From positions 1,116,001-1,180,000 of the forward strand of contig NZ_CP108454.1 in the NCBI RefSeq assembly GCF_036240795.1: 64,000 nt of DNA, given 5' to 3'. This document shows positions 35,856-44,489 of this stretch, one piece after another (position 1 is the stretch's first letter; each line of letters starts with the position of its first letter). Made by a program: the position numbers and the translations under genes. Under the pieces are notes generated by a model. That model did not search any database. It saw only the letters and a list, made by a program, of their open reading frames with translations, and was not told the origin of the DNA. This DNA comes from Streptomyces sp. NBC_01268. GTDB taxonomy: Bacteria > Actinomycetota > Actinomycetes > Streptomycetales > Streptomycetaceae.

Positions 35856-36683
35856 GTGTCAGTCAACTATTCCGCGCGCAGTCTGCGCTTGCGGCGTCTG
35901 TTCCGTCACCGCGACCAGAGACTCATGGTCGTGCCGCTGGACCACTCGATCGCGGACGGCCCGCTCACCGCCCGGGGCGGACTCGACGCCCTGGTCGGGC
36001 AGCTGGTCGGCAACGGGGTGGACGCGGTGGTCCTGCACAAGGGCAGCCTGCGCCATGTGCGGACGGACCGGTTCACCGGGATGTCGCTGATCATGCACCT
36101 GAGCGCGAGCACCGCCCACGCTCCGGACCCGGACGCCAAGTACCTCGTCACCGGGGTCGAGGAGGCCCTGCGGCAGGGCGCGGACGCGGTCAGCGTCCAC
36201 GTCAACCTCGGCTCGCAGGACGAGCGGCAGCAGATCGCCGACCTCGGCGCGGTGGCGGACGTGTGCGACCGCTGGAACGTGCCGCTGCTCGCCATGATGT
36301 ACCCGCGCGGCCCCAAGATCAGCAATCCGCGCGACCCCGAGCTGGTCGTGCACACCGCGACGCTCGCCGCCGACCTGGGCGCCGACATCGTCAAGACCCT
36401 CTACACCGGCTCTCCCGACGAGATGGCGGACATCGTCGAGGCGTGCCCCATCCCCGTGATCGTGGCCGGCGGCGTCCGGGTGGACGCCGAGGACCAGGTC
36501 CTGGACTTCGTGGGCGACGCGATCCGCGGCGGTGCCGCCGGGGTCGCCATGGGCCGCAACGTCTTCCAGGCGCCCGATCCCGGGGCGATGGCCCGCAAGA
36601 TCTCGCAGATCGTGCACAGCACGAGCGAGGGCCCGGGCGCGCACTCCGCCCGCCGGGAGGCCTTCGTCTCCGGAGCCCTCTAG
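35856..36683 (+). CDS. griI: GriI-like aldolase (2-amino-4,5-dihydroxy-6-oxo-7-phosphooxyheptanoate synthase)
   Basis: A 275-residue class I aldolase of the DhnA/ADH-synthase family, the length of GriI. The Schiff-base Lys is in DIVKTLYTG (about residue 180). MVVPLDHSIADGP at the N-terminus and IPVIVAGGVR and AAGVAMGRNVFQ mark the phosphate site. In the grixazone pathway GriI condenses aspartate semialdehyde with dihydroxyacetone phosphate. Start GTG 35856 has GGGGAGG upstream. It sits between aspartokinase and the GriH-like gene, exactly the expected set. Confidence 0.92.
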   Translation: MSVNYSARSLRLRRLFRHRDQRLMVVPLDHSIADGPLTARGGLDALVGQLVGNGVDAVVLHKGSLRHVRTDRFTGMSLIMHLSASTAHAPDPDAKYLVTGVEEALRQGADAVSVHVNLGSQDERQQIADLGAVADVCDRWNVPLLAMMYPRGPKISNPRDPELVVHTATLAADLGADIVKTLYTGSPDEMADIVEACPIPVIVAGGVRVDAEDQVLDFVGDAIRGGAAGVAMGRNVFQAPDPGAMARKISQIVHSTSEGPGAHSARREAFVSGAL

Positions 36684-36770
36684 CCGTCCGGCCGGGGCGG
36701 ACCGCCGTGCGCCGACCCGCCGCTGCTCAACCGGAACCCGTTTACGTGTGACATATAAGGAGCCGTACCC

Positions 36771-37874
36771 GTGAAGCTCACCTGGATCGACGTCCGCTCG
36801 CTGAAGAACGCCAAGAAGGCCGTCATCGAAGAGGCCGTGCACCAGCGGATCGACGGTGTCGTCAGCTCCAGCCTGTCGGACCTCAAGGGCCTGCCGCCGA
36901 CCGTGAAGAAGGTCTTCCTCCCGCAGGGGAAGGAACTCCCGGCGGAGTTCGGCCCGGCCGACGTGGTGATCCTGTCCGACCGTCAGGGCGACGCGGCCGA
37001 GCTGGCCAAGGCGCACCCGACGATCGAGTTCGGGCGTTTCGTGGAGATCGTCGACGCCGAGACGCTGGAGCACGCCTGCGAGGCCTCCCGCGAGGAGAAG
37101 TGGGCGCTCCTGCTCTTCCGCGACCCCACCAAGATCCCGCTGGAGATCGTGCTGGCCGCCGCTGCCAAGGCCGACGGCAGCATCATCACCGTCGCCCAGG
37201 ACGTGGAGGAGGCCACCATCATCTTCGGCGTCCTGGAGCACGGCTCCGACGGCGTGATGATGGCCCCGAAGACGGTCGGCGACGCCACCGCGCTGAAGGC
37301 CGCCGCCGAGGCCCAGCCGGCGGAACTCCAGCTGACCGAGCTGGAGGTGGTGCGCACCGAGCACATCGGCATGGGCGAGCGTGCCTGCGTCGACACCTGC
37401 TCGCACTTCCGCGAGGACGAGGGCATCCTGGTCGGTTCGCACTCCAAGGGCATGATCCTGTGCGTCAGCGAGACGCACCCGCTGCCCTACATGCCGACCC
37501 GCCCGTTCCGTGTCAACGCCGGCGCGATCATGTCGTACACGATCTCCGGCGAGAACGACCGCACCAACTACCTGAGCGAGCTGAAGGCCGGCAGCAAGGT
37601 CCTTGCCGTCGACGTCAAGGGCCAGACCCGGGTGGTCACGGTCGGCCGGGTGAAGATCGAGTCCCGTCCGCTGATCTCGATCGACGCGGTCGCCCCCGAC
37701 GGGCGGAGCGCCAACCTGATCCTCCAGGACGACTGGCACGTCCGGGTCCTCGGCCCCGGCGGCACGGTGCTCAACAGCACCGAGCTGAAGCCCGGCGACA
37801 AGGTGCTCGGCTACCTGCCGACCGCCGACCGGCACGTCGGCTACGCGATCGACGAGTTCTGCATCGAGAAGTAG
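36771..37874 (+). CDS. griH: GriH-like 3-amino-4-hydroxybenzoate synthase (DHQ synthase II family)
   Basis: A 367-residue member of the archaeal-type 3-dehydroquinate synthase II family. Characteristic segments: MKLTWIDVRSLKN, RDPTKIPLEIVLAAAAK, HIGMGERACVDTCSH, FRVNAGAIMSY and YLSELKAGSKVL. In grixazone biosynthesis GriH turns the C7 amine product of GriI into 3-amino-4-hydroxybenzoate. GTG start at 36771 with AAGGAG at 36757-36762. The 87-bp gap to GriI includes TATAAGG, so it might have its own weak promoter. Confidence 0.92.
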   Translation: MKLTWIDVRSLKNAKKAVIEEAVHQRIDGVVSSSLSDLKGLPPTVKKVFLPQGKELPAEFGPADVVILSDRQGDAAELAKAHPTIEFGRFVEIVDAETLEHACEASREEKWALLLFRDPTKIPLEIVLAAAAKADGSIITVAQDVEEATIIFGVLEHGSDGVMMAPKTVGDATALKAAAEAQPAELQLTELEVVRTEHIGMGERACVDTCSHFREDEGILVGSHSKGMILCVSETHPLPYMPTRPFRVNAGAIMSYTISGENDRTNYLSELKAGSKVLAVDVKGQTRVVTVGRVKIESRPLISIDAVAPDGRSANLILQDDWHVRVLGPGGTVLNSTELKPGDKVLGYLPTADRHVGYAIDEFCIEK

Positions 37875-37886
37875 GGACTCTTCCTG

Positions 37887-38648
37887 ATGGAGCGGCAGCC
37901 CGTATTCGACTTCCACGCCAGGCTGCCCGGTGCCCCCGGCGCACTCGACCGTCTGCTGTCCGTGATGGACGGCAGCGGCATCGGGCGCGCCGGGGTCGCG
38001 GCGGGCGGTGTGGTCGATCTGGACGTCCTCGCCCGCCAGTTGATCGAGGGCGGGCACGTGACCTCGGACCCGGACAACGCCGGTGTACGGGACGCCGCGC
38101 GGGCCTCGGGCGGCCGGCTGACGCCGTTCTGGTTCGGCAACCCGCACGGCGGGACCGCCGACTACCGGGCGCACGGCGCGCAGTTCGCCGCCCTGGAGCT
38201 CTCCCCGGCGGTGCACGGCGTCCCCCTGGACGATCCGCGCACCGCCACCTTCCTCGATCTCGCCGCGGAGTTCGGGCATCCCGTCTACGTGGTGTGCATC
38301 GACCGGGCGGGCTGCCGGGTGTCGGACCTCGCCGCGCAGGCGGCGAAGCGCCCGGAGACCGTGTTCGTGCTCGGCCATCTCGGCATCGGACTGATCGACA
38401 CCTACGGGATCGGTCTGGTGGAGCCCGTCCCGAACGTGGTCGTGGAGACGTCCGGGGCGTTCGGCTTCACCGTCCGGGTCGCGATCGAGCGGCTCGGGGC
38501 CGAGCGGGTGCTCTTCTCCGCCGAGCACCCGCTCCAGCATCCCTCGGTGGAGCTGGCCAAGTACCAGGCCCTCGGGCTTCCGCAACCGCTGCTGCACCAG
38601 GTGCTGTGGCAGAACGCCCACCGGATTCTCGGACTGGAGTCACCATGA
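37887..38648 (+). CDS. Amidohydrolase-like TIM-barrel protein with altered metal site
   Basis: A 253-residue protein of the amidohydrolase_2 type. The barrel landmarks are present but modified: FDFHAR near residue 10 has only one His of the usual HxH, the second-strand His becomes Cys (VYVVCID), GHLGIG keeps His at 164, and the final GSDxP motif reads FSAEHP with Glu at 213. Metal dependence may therefore be changed or lost. Amidohydrolases are known to close the oxazole ring in nataxazole- and A33853-type benzoxazole pathways, which also use aminohydroxybenzoates. That makes a ring-closing role attractive but unproven. Overlaps the next ligase by 4 bp. Confidence 0.75.
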   Translation: MERQPVFDFHARLPGAPGALDRLLSVMDGSGIGRAGVAAGGVVDLDVLARQLIEGGHVTSDPDNAGVRDAARASGGRLTPFWFGNPHGGTADYRAHGAQFAALELSPAVHGVPLDDPRTATFLDLAAEFGHPVYVVCIDRAGCRVSDLAAQAAKRPETVFVLGHLGIGLIDTYGIGLVEPVPNVVVETSGAFGFTVRVAIERLGAERVLFSAEHPLQHPSVELAKYQALGLPQPLLHQVLWQNAHRILGLESP

Positions 38649-39967
38649 GCCGGCAGTTCTCGGAGCGCCTCCCCCAACTGGGCGACTGGCGTGATCAGGA
38701 GCAGCTCCGCAAGATGCAGGACGAGCAGCTGCGCGAGACGCTCGCCTGGGCGCGGAACTCTCCGTTCTACCAACGCCGTTTCGGTGGTGGGCCCGCGCCC
38801 GCGTCGCGCGCCGACTTCGAGGGTCTGCCCCTGACGGGCAAGCAGGACCTGAGGGACGCCTATCCGTTCGGCATGCTGGCCGTGCCGAAGGGTGAACTGG
38901 CCACCTACCACGAGTCCAGCGGCACGGCGGGCAGCCCGACCCCCTCGTACTACACCGAGCGGGACTGGACCGACCTGGCCGAGCGCTACGCCCGCAAGTG
39001 GGTCGGCATCGGGCCGGACGACACGTTCCTGGTCCGCACCCCGTACGCGCTGATGATCACCGGTCATCTGGCGCAGGCGGCGGCGCGGCTCAAGGGCGCG
39101 ACGGTCGTCCCCGGCGACAACCGTTCGCTGGCGATGCCGTACTCGCGCGTGCTGCGGGTGCTGCACGACCTGGAGGTCAGCCTGACCTGGTCGATGCCCA
39201 CCGAGATCCTGCTGTGGGCGGCGGCCGCGCGGGCCGCCGGGCTGGTCCCGGACCGCGACTTCCCGGCCCTGCGCGCGGTGTTCGTCGGCGGGGAGCCGCT
39301 CAGCCCGGCGCGCCGCGCCCGGATCAGCGAGATCTGGGGCGTCCCCGTGGTCGAGGAGTACGGCTCCACCGAGACCGGCAGCCTGGCCGGCGAATGCCCG
39401 GAGGGGCACCTGCACCTGTGGGCGGACCGGGCGGTCTTCGAGGTGTACGACCCCGAGACCGGCACGCTGTCCGCCGAGGGCGCCGGGCAGCTGGTGGTCA
39501 CCCCCCTGTACCGCCAGGCCATGCCGCTGCTGCGGTACAACCTGGAGGACAACGTCGAGGTCTCGGACGAGCCCTGCCCGTGCGGCTGGCAGCTGCCGAC
39601 GGTGCGGGTCCTCGGGCGTTCCTCGTTCGGGCACCGGGTCGGCTCCGCGACCGTCACCCAGGCACGCCTGGAGGAGCTGGTCTTCGGGCTGCCGGTCGAG
39701 CACGGCGTCATGTTCTGGCGGGCCCGTGCCCGCGCCGATCTGCTGGAGCTGGAGATCGAGGTGGCCCCCGAGCACCGGGAGGCCGCCCGCACCGCGCTGG
39801 CGGCGGCGATCGAGGCGGAGTACGGGCCGGTCGCCGCGCGGATCGACGGGGTGCCGCCCGGCTCACTGGTGCCGCTGGAGGCCCTCACGGGCGTCCACGA
39901 CGTGGTGAAGCCGCGCAGCCTCTTCGGGCCGGACGAGGACTGGAGCAAGGCGCTCCTCTACTACTGA
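38645..39967 (+). CDS. PaaK-like aryl/acyl-CoA ligase (AMP-binding)
   Basis: A 440-residue adenylate-forming enzyme of the phenylacetate-CoA ligase branch: ESSGTAGSPTPSYYTE (P-loop-like), VVEEYGSTETGSLAGECPEG, YRQAMPLLRYNLEDNV and the terminal domain with CPCGWQLPTVRVLGRSS. It would activate an aromatic acid, most simply 3-amino-4-hydroxybenzoate or 3-hydroxyanthranilate, as adenylate or CoA thioester. Translationally coupled (ATGA) to the amidohydrolase-like gene, so the pair probably acts on one substrate. Confidence 0.88.
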   Translation: MSRQFSERLPQLGDWRDQEQLRKMQDEQLRETLAWARNSPFYQRRFGGGPAPASRADFEGLPLTGKQDLRDAYPFGMLAVPKGELATYHESSGTAGSPTPSYYTERDWTDLAERYARKWVGIGPDDTFLVRTPYALMITGHLAQAAARLKGATVVPGDNRSLAMPYSRVLRVLHDLEVSLTWSMPTEILLWAAAARAAGLVPDRDFPALRAVFVGGEPLSPARRARISEIWGVPVVEEYGSTETGSLAGECPEGHLHLWADRAVFEVYDPETGTLSAEGAGQLVVTPLYRQAMPLLRYNLEDNVEVSDEPCPCGWQLPTVRVLGRSSFGHRVGSATVTQARLEELVFGLPVEHGVMFWRARARADLLELEIEVAPEHREAARTALAAAIEAEYGPVAARIDGVPPGSLVPLEALTGVHDVVKPRSLFGPDEDWSKALLYY

Positions 39968-40044
39968 ACCACTTCCGCACGTCCGTCAGACATCGGGTCC
40001 CGGCTGTCACGGGCGGCACGGGAGGCATGAAAGGAGAGCAGCGC

Positions 40045-41244
40045 ATGGCGGAGGTACCCCCAAGAATCGCCATTGTCGGCGCTGGTATCGCCGGGGTCGC
40101 GCTCGCGGTGGCCCTGTCCAAGCGTGGTCTCACCTGCGACGTGTTCGAGCGCACCCGGCACCTGCGTGAGATCGGCGCCGGGATCCAGATCTCGCCCAAC
40201 GGTTCGCGGCTGCTGCTGGCCCTCGGCATCGGCCGCAGCCTGGACCGCACCGGCGTACGGCCGGAGTCGATCGACGTCCGCAACTGGGCCGACGGCGGAA
40301 CGCTGGCCCGGACCGTCCTCGGCGAGGCCTGTACGGACATGTACGGGGCGCCCTACCTGGCCCTGCACCGGGCCGGGCTGCACAGCGCCCTGGTGGAACA
40401 GCTCCCGGAGTCCGCGCTGCACCTGGGCATGGAGTGCGTGGAGATCGACGAGCTCGACGACGAGGTGGTGCTGCGGTTCGCCGACGGCTTCGAGTTCCGG
40501 GCGGATGTCGTCATCGGTGCCGACGGCATCCGCTCGACCGTCCGCGGGCGGACCGTCGGCGACGAGCCGCGGTTCTCCGGGCAGTCCATCTACCGGGCCG
40601 TCGTCCCGGCGTCGGCCTGGCCGGCGGCGCGGGAACGGCCGCACGTCTCCATCTGGATGGGGCCCGGCCAGCACTGCGTGGCCTACCCGATCTCGGGCGG
40701 GAACTCGGTCAGCATCGCCGCGACCGCCCCGGCGGGCGACTGGCGGCGCGAGTCCTGGTCGGCCGAGGGCTCCCCGCAGGAGCTGCTCGACGCCTACGCG
40801 GGCTGGGCGCCGGAGCTGGTGTCGCTGCTGTCCGCGGCGTCGAGCGTGACGCGCTGGGCGCTGTACGACCGCGATCCGGTGGCGCAGTGGAGCACCGACC
40901 GGGTGACCCTGATCGGCGACGCCGCGCACCCGATGCTGCCCTTCGGGGCGCAGGGTGCCGCGCTGGGCCTGGAGGACGCGCTGGCCCTGGCCGTGTGCCT
41001 CAAGGACGCGACCGCCAAGACGGTGCCCGACGCGCTGCGCCGCTACGAGGGGCTGCGCAGGCCGCGCGCCGAGCAGGTCCACCGCTTCATCCGGGAGAAC
41101 GAACGCAATCACCACGTGGAGGACGGCGACCGGCAACGCGAGCGGGACGCCGCCCTGGACACGGACTTCGGGCTGCGCCAACGGGCCTGGCTGTTCGGGT
41201 ACGACGCCGTCGCCGAGGCGGCCGAGGCCACCGTTCAGGAGTAA
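40045..41244 (+). CDS. FAD-dependent hydroxylase (salicylate/hydroxybenzoate type), copy B
   Basis: A 399-residue single-domain class A flavin monooxygenase. Motifs: IAIVGAGIAGVALAVALSKRG, DVVIGADGIRSTVRG (DG motif) and LIGDAAHPMLPFGAQGAALG. The size and pattern fit 3-hydroxybenzoate 6-hydroxylase, salicylate hydroxylase and the aminohydroxybenzoate hydroxylases of Streptomyces pathways. It may hydroxylate, or hydroxylate and decarboxylate, an aminohydroxybenzoate. ATG 40045 follows AAGGAG at 40031-40036; a second ATG at 40027 is an alternative. Confidence 0.88.
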   Translation: MAEVPPRIAIVGAGIAGVALAVALSKRGLTCDVFERTRHLREIGAGIQISPNGSRLLLALGIGRSLDRTGVRPESIDVRNWADGGTLARTVLGEACTDMYGAPYLALHRAGLHSALVEQLPESALHLGMECVEIDELDDEVVLRFADGFEFRADVVIGADGIRSTVRGRTVGDEPRFSGQSIYRAVVPASAWPAARERPHVSIWMGPGQHCVAYPISGGNSVSIAATAPAGDWRRESWSAEGSPQELLDAYAGWAPELVSLLSAASSVTRWALYDRDPVAQWSTDRVTLIGDAAHPMLPFGAQGAALGLEDALALAVCLKDATAKTVPDALRRYEGLRRPRAEQVHRFIRENERNHHVEDGDRQRERDAALDTDFGLRQRAWLFGYDAVAEAAEATVQE

Positions 41245-41276
41245 GCGAAACACCATCAACGAGGCAGGGGGAGCCA

Positions 41277-42083
41277 ATGAGCACGGTGTTGTCCACCGGT
41301 ACGGAGGGGATCAGCGGCCGCGTGGCCGTGGTGACGGGTGCGGGCCAGGGCATCGGCGCGGCCGTCGCCCGGCTGCTCGGCGTGCACGGCGCGCAGGTGG
41401 CGCTGTGGGACGCGGCGCCGGAGCCGGTGACCGACGTGGCCGCCGAACTCGACGCCGCCGGTGTCAAGAACACGGCCATGTGCGTGGACGTCCGCGACAG
41501 TGCCGCGGTCGAGGCGGCGGCGGAGCGGGTGGAGCGCGAGCTCGGCCCGGTGGAGCTCCTGGTGAACGTGGCCGGGGTGCTCCGTACCGGCGCCGTCCTC
41601 GATCTCGCCGACGAGGCGTGGGACGAGATCTTCGGCGTCAACGTGCGCGGGGTCTTCGCGGTCTCCCGCTCCGTCGCCGGCCGGATGGCCGGCCGGGGCA
41701 GGGGGGCGGTCGTGACCGTCGCCTCCAACGCGGGCGGCGTGCCGCGCGTGGGCATGGGCGCGTACGCCGCGTCCAAGGCGGCGTCCTCGATGCTCACCAA
41801 GTGCCTCGGGCTCGAACTCGCCGGCCGCGGGGTGCGCTGCAACGTGGTCTCCCCCGGCTCCACCGACACCCCGATGCTGCGGGACATGTGGGACGCGGCC
41901 GGCGACGGGGCGAACGCCGCCACGGTGAACGGCTCCCTGGAGGCGTTCCGGGTCGGGATACCGCTCGGGCGCGTCGGCACTGCCGAGCAGGTCGCGCAGG
42001 CCGTCCTGTTCCTGCTCTCCGACCAGGCCTCCCACATCACCCTGCAGGACCTGTACGTCGACGGCGGCGCGGCGCTCGGCTGA
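41277..42083 (+). CDS. 2,3-dihydro-3-hydroxyanthranilate dehydrogenase (DhbA/EntA-like SDR)
   Basis: A 268-residue SDR with [13 protein letters not shown], catalytic YAASKAA and the [13 protein letters not shown] stretch typical of 2,3-dihydro-2,3-dihydroxybenzoate dehydrogenases (DhbA/EntA). In clusters with PhzD/PhzE this enzyme oxidises dihydro-3-hydroxyanthranilate to 3-hydroxyanthranilate. It sits immediately before PhzD copy 2. Only one such gene is present although PhzD and PhzE are duplicated, so it should serve both sets. GGGGGAG precedes ATG 41277. Confidence 0.85.
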   Translation: MSTVLSTGTEGISGRVAVVTGAGQGIGAAVARLLGVHGAQVALWDAAPEPVTDVAAELDAAGVKNTAMCVDVRDSAAVEAAAERVERELGPVELLVNVAGVLRTGAVLDLADEAWDEIFGVNVRGVFAVSRSVAGRMAGRGRGAVVTVASNAGGVPRVGMGAYAASKAASSMLTKCLGLELAGRGVRCNVVSPGSTDTPMLRDMWDAAGDGANAATVNGSLEAFRVGIPLGRVGTAEQVAQAVLFLLSDQASHITLQDLYVDGGAALG

Positions 42084-42127
42084 CCGCCGCCGCCGTCCGC
42101 CGCCGTCGCCCACGAAGGAGAATCGAG

Positions 42128-42787
42128 ATGGCGATCCCGCCGATTCCGCCCTATCCGCTCCCGACCGAGAGCGAGCTGCCGCGGAACCGGGTGTCCTGGC
42201 TGCCGTCGGCCGACCGGGCGGCGCTGCTCGTCCACGACATGCAGCGCTACTTCCTGGCCCCGTTCGACCGCACGGCCGAGCCCGCGGGCCCGCTCGTGGC
42301 CCATGTGCGCCTGCTCCTGGACACGGCACGCGCGCTCGGCATCCCGGTCGCCTACACCGCCCAGCCCGGGGACATGGACCCGCGCCAGCGCGGACTGCTC
42401 GCCGACTTCTGGGGGCCGGGCATGAGCAGCGCACCGGAGGACCGGGAGCTGCTGCCGGAGATCGCGCCGTCCGGCGACGACACGGTGCTGACGAAGTGGC
42501 GCTACAGCGCCTTCCACCGCACCCCGCTCACGGAGCTGATGCGGGACCGGGGGCGGGACCAGCTGATCGTGGTCGGGGTCTACGCCCACATCGGCTGCCT
42601 GGCCACCGCGTACGACGCCTTCGCCCACGACATCCAGCCCTTCCTGGTCGCGGACGCCCTGGCGGACTTCGGCCCGGCGGAGCACCGGCAGGCGCTGGAC
42701 CAGGCCGCGGACCGCTGCGCGGCCGTGCTGACCACCTCCCAGGTGGTCGAGGCGATCGGGATCCCAGGAACACGTGATGTGGCCTAG
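42128..42787 (+). CDS. phzD: PhzD-like isochorismatase, copy 2
   Basis: A 219-residue PhzD homologue with the catalytic Asp at residue 37 ([11 protein letters not shown]) and Lys at residue 123 (LTKWRYSAF). It is diverged from copy 1 throughout. AAGGAGA precedes the ATG. Makes dihydro-3-hydroxyanthranilate, the substrate of the SDR encoded just upstream. The last codons contain the first copy of a repeated 20-bp motif (42760-42779). Confidence 0.9.
   Translation: MAIPPIPPYPLPTESELPRNRVSWLPSADRAALLVHDMQRYFLAPFDRTAEPAGPLVAHVRLLLDTARALGIPVAYTAQPGDMDPRQRGLLADFWGPGMSSAPEDRELLPEIAPSGDDTVLTKWRYSAFHRTPLTELMRDRGRDQLIVVGVYAHIGCLATAYDAFAHDIQPFLVADALADFGPAEHRQALDQAADRCAAVLTTSQVVEAIGIPGTRDVA
42760..42779 (+). 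promoter_or_regulatory. Shared 20-bp motif, copy A
   Basis: GATCCCAGGAACACGTGATG. It lies inside the last codons of PhzD copy 2 and 87 bp upstream of the cupin start. The identity with copy B extends to 22 of 23 bases. The 78-bp gap downstream also has GTGAC/GTCAC (42811-42826), a second short inverted repeat. Confidence 0.62.
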
Positions 42788-42865
42788 CGGGCGGCCCCAG
42801 GAAGCTGAAGGTGACGTTTCGGTCACGGCCGGCCGCGCCCGGAACGATACGAGAGGAAAGCAGTC

Positions 42866-43414
42866 ATGACCTTCATCAGCGACATCACCGACGGATTCAC
42901 GCTGGGGCCCGGTGAGGGCCGGCCGATCGGCCACCAGGTGAACCTCAAGGTCGGACAGGAGACCACCCCGAACCTGCTGGCCGTCGAGTGCGAGTTCGCG
43001 CCGGGCTTCGACGTCGGCGCGCACAGCCACTCCACCCACGAGGAGATCTTCTACGTCCTCGAGGGCGAGGTGGAGTTCTTCGCCTTCCAGCCCAAGGTGA
43101 TCACCTCCGAGCCCGGCTCGTGGACCCAGTGGGAGTCCAAGACCGGCCAGAAGGTGACCCGCGCGACGCCCGGCACCGTGCTGTACGTGCCGAAGGGCAC
43201 CCCGCACGGCTTCCGCAACCCCGGCGACGTCAAGATGCGCTTCCTGCTGGTCGGCACGCCCGCCGGGCACGAGAACTACCAGCAGGAGATCGCCGACCTG
43301 CTCGCCTCGCCCCCGAAGGACGAGGAGGACCTGCGCCGCGCGGTCGAGGAGATCCGCCGCAGGAACCACACCGAGCAGCTGACGCCGGCGGTCCGGGCTC
43401 CCTCGGACATGTGA
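42866..43414 (+). CDS. Cupin protein, possible ring-modifying enzyme
   Basis: A 182-residue single-domain cupin. The metal motif is intact: GAHSHSTHEEIFYVLEGE (two to three His and a Glu) and PKGTPHGFRN supplying the last His. Cupins of this type include quercetinase-like dioxygenases and isomerases that act on oxygenated aromatics. It could oxidise, isomerise or couple an aminophenol; no specific substrate can be read. RBS GAGAGGAAAG before ATG. It may have its own promoter with the 20-bp motif upstream, and ends at a terminator. Confidence 0.8.
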   Translation: MTFISDITDGFTLGPGEGRPIGHQVNLKVGQETTPNLLAVECEFAPGFDVGAHSHSTHEEIFYVLEGEVEFFAFQPKVITSEPGSWTQWESKTGQKVTRATPGTVLYVPKGTPHGFRNPGDVKMRFLLVGTPAGHENYQQEIADLLASPPKDEEDLRRAVEEIRRRNHTEQLTPAVRAPSDM

Positions 43415-43461
43415 CCCGGCCGCCGGGCCGCGGCCGTACGGTTCCGGCCGCGGAGCGCTGA

Positions 43462-43488
43462 GGGCCGGTCCCCGACGGGGACCGGCCC
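43462..43488 (+). terminator. Hairpin terminator after the cupin gene
   Basis: GGGCCGGTCCCC (43462-43473) with its exact complement (43477-43488) and a 3-base loop. It separates the cupin gene from the DsbA-like gene. Confidence 0.75.
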
Positions 43489-43641
43489 GCGGTGCTGCCC
43501 GCGCACGGCCCGGGCCCACGGGATGCCGTGTTCACGCCATGCCCGTACGCGCACCACCCGCACCACCCAGGCCACGCACCCGCACGCCACGCACCACCAC
43601 GCCCCCTTCCCCACCCCTCGCGACACCGGAGGCCCGATCCC

Positions 43642-44325
43642 GTGCCCGACGCACCCGTCACCCTGACCGTCTGGTCGGACCTGAGCTGTCCCTGGGCGGC
43701 CCTCGCCCTGGACACCCTGCACGCCGAGGCGCTCCGCCTCGACGTGGAGCTGCTGGTCGACCACCGCGCGTTCCCGCTCGAACTCTTCAACGAGATGGCC
43801 ACGCCCAAGCACATCATCGACAGCGAGATCGTCGCCATCGGCGGCCGGCTGCCGGAGCTGGGCTGGCGGCTGTGGCACGCCCCGGACTCCACGTACCCGG
43901 TCACGATGCTCCCCGCCATGGAGGCCGTGCAGGCCGCCAAGGACCCGGCCGTGGGCGGCCTGGCCGGCAGCGACCAGCTCGACACGGCGCTGCGCCGCGC
44001 CTTCCTCGTGGAGAGCCGCTGCGTGAGCATCCCCGCGGTGATCCTGGAGGCCGCCGGCACCTGCCCGCTCGTGGACACCGACGCCCTGGCGCGGGCCATG
44101 GCCGAGGGCCGCGGCCGGGCCGAGATCCACCGGGACTGGGCGGAGGCCAAGCGCACCTCGGTGCAGGGCAGCCCCACCCTGTTCGGCGCCGACGGGCAGC
44201 CCGTGCACAACCCCGGCGCCCGCTACCACTGGTCCAAGGACGTCCCCCCGCCGGAGGGCGGTTTCCCGGTGCTGGAGGAGTACAGCCGCGACTGGGCGGC
44301 CGCACTGCTCGGCGCGAAGGACTGA
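43642..44325 (+). CDS. DsbA-family (FrnE-like) protein lacking the second Cys
   Basis: A 227-residue thioredoxin-fold protein with the FrnE/DsbA helical insertion. The N-terminal active site reads SDLSCPWAALAL: the CPWC motif has become CPWA, so ordinary disulfide exchange is unlikely. The cis-Pro-like loop QGSPTLFG is retained. FrnE-type proteins in polyketide clusters and the 2-hydroxychromene-2-carboxylate isomerases show that this fold can do glutathione-independent or isomerase chemistry. GTG 43642 follows CCGGAGG. No signal peptide, so cytosolic. Role in the pathway unknown. Confidence 0.78.
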   Translation: MPDAPVTLTVWSDLSCPWAALALDTLHAEALRLDVELLVDHRAFPLELFNEMATPKHIIDSEIVAIGGRLPELGWRLWHAPDSTYPVTMLPAMEAVQAAKDPAVGGLAGSDQLDTALRRAFLVESRCVSIPAVILEAAGTCPLVDTDALARAMAEGRGRAEIHRDWAEAKRTSVQGSPTLFGADGQPVHNPGARYHWSKDVPPPEGGFPVLEEYSRDWAAALLGAKD

Positions 44326-44407
44326 ACGGGCCGTTCCGGCCCCTTGACGGACCGACCGGTTGACGCGATTCCGCATGGCTGACCGGCCGGTTCCCGTCGT
44401 CGATCAA

Positions 44408-44427
44408 GATCCCACGAACACGTGATG
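44408..44427 (+). promoter_or_regulatory. Shared 20-bp motif, copy B
   Basis: GATCCCACGAACACGTGATG. It lies in the 164-bp gap before FAD hydroxylase C, 63 bp upstream of its start. It differs from copy A at one base in 20. Confidence 0.65.
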
Positions 44428-44489
44428 TGGACGCGCCCCCAGAGGGGGATGCTGCGTACGTCACCTCGGGCAGCGGAGGGTTAGGAGCT

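Noticed and set aside
43500..43640. CAC-rich tract before the DsbA-like gene as a regulatory repeat
   Set aside because: It is irregular low-complexity sequence without a fixed unit; nothing distinguishes it from biased intergenic DNA.
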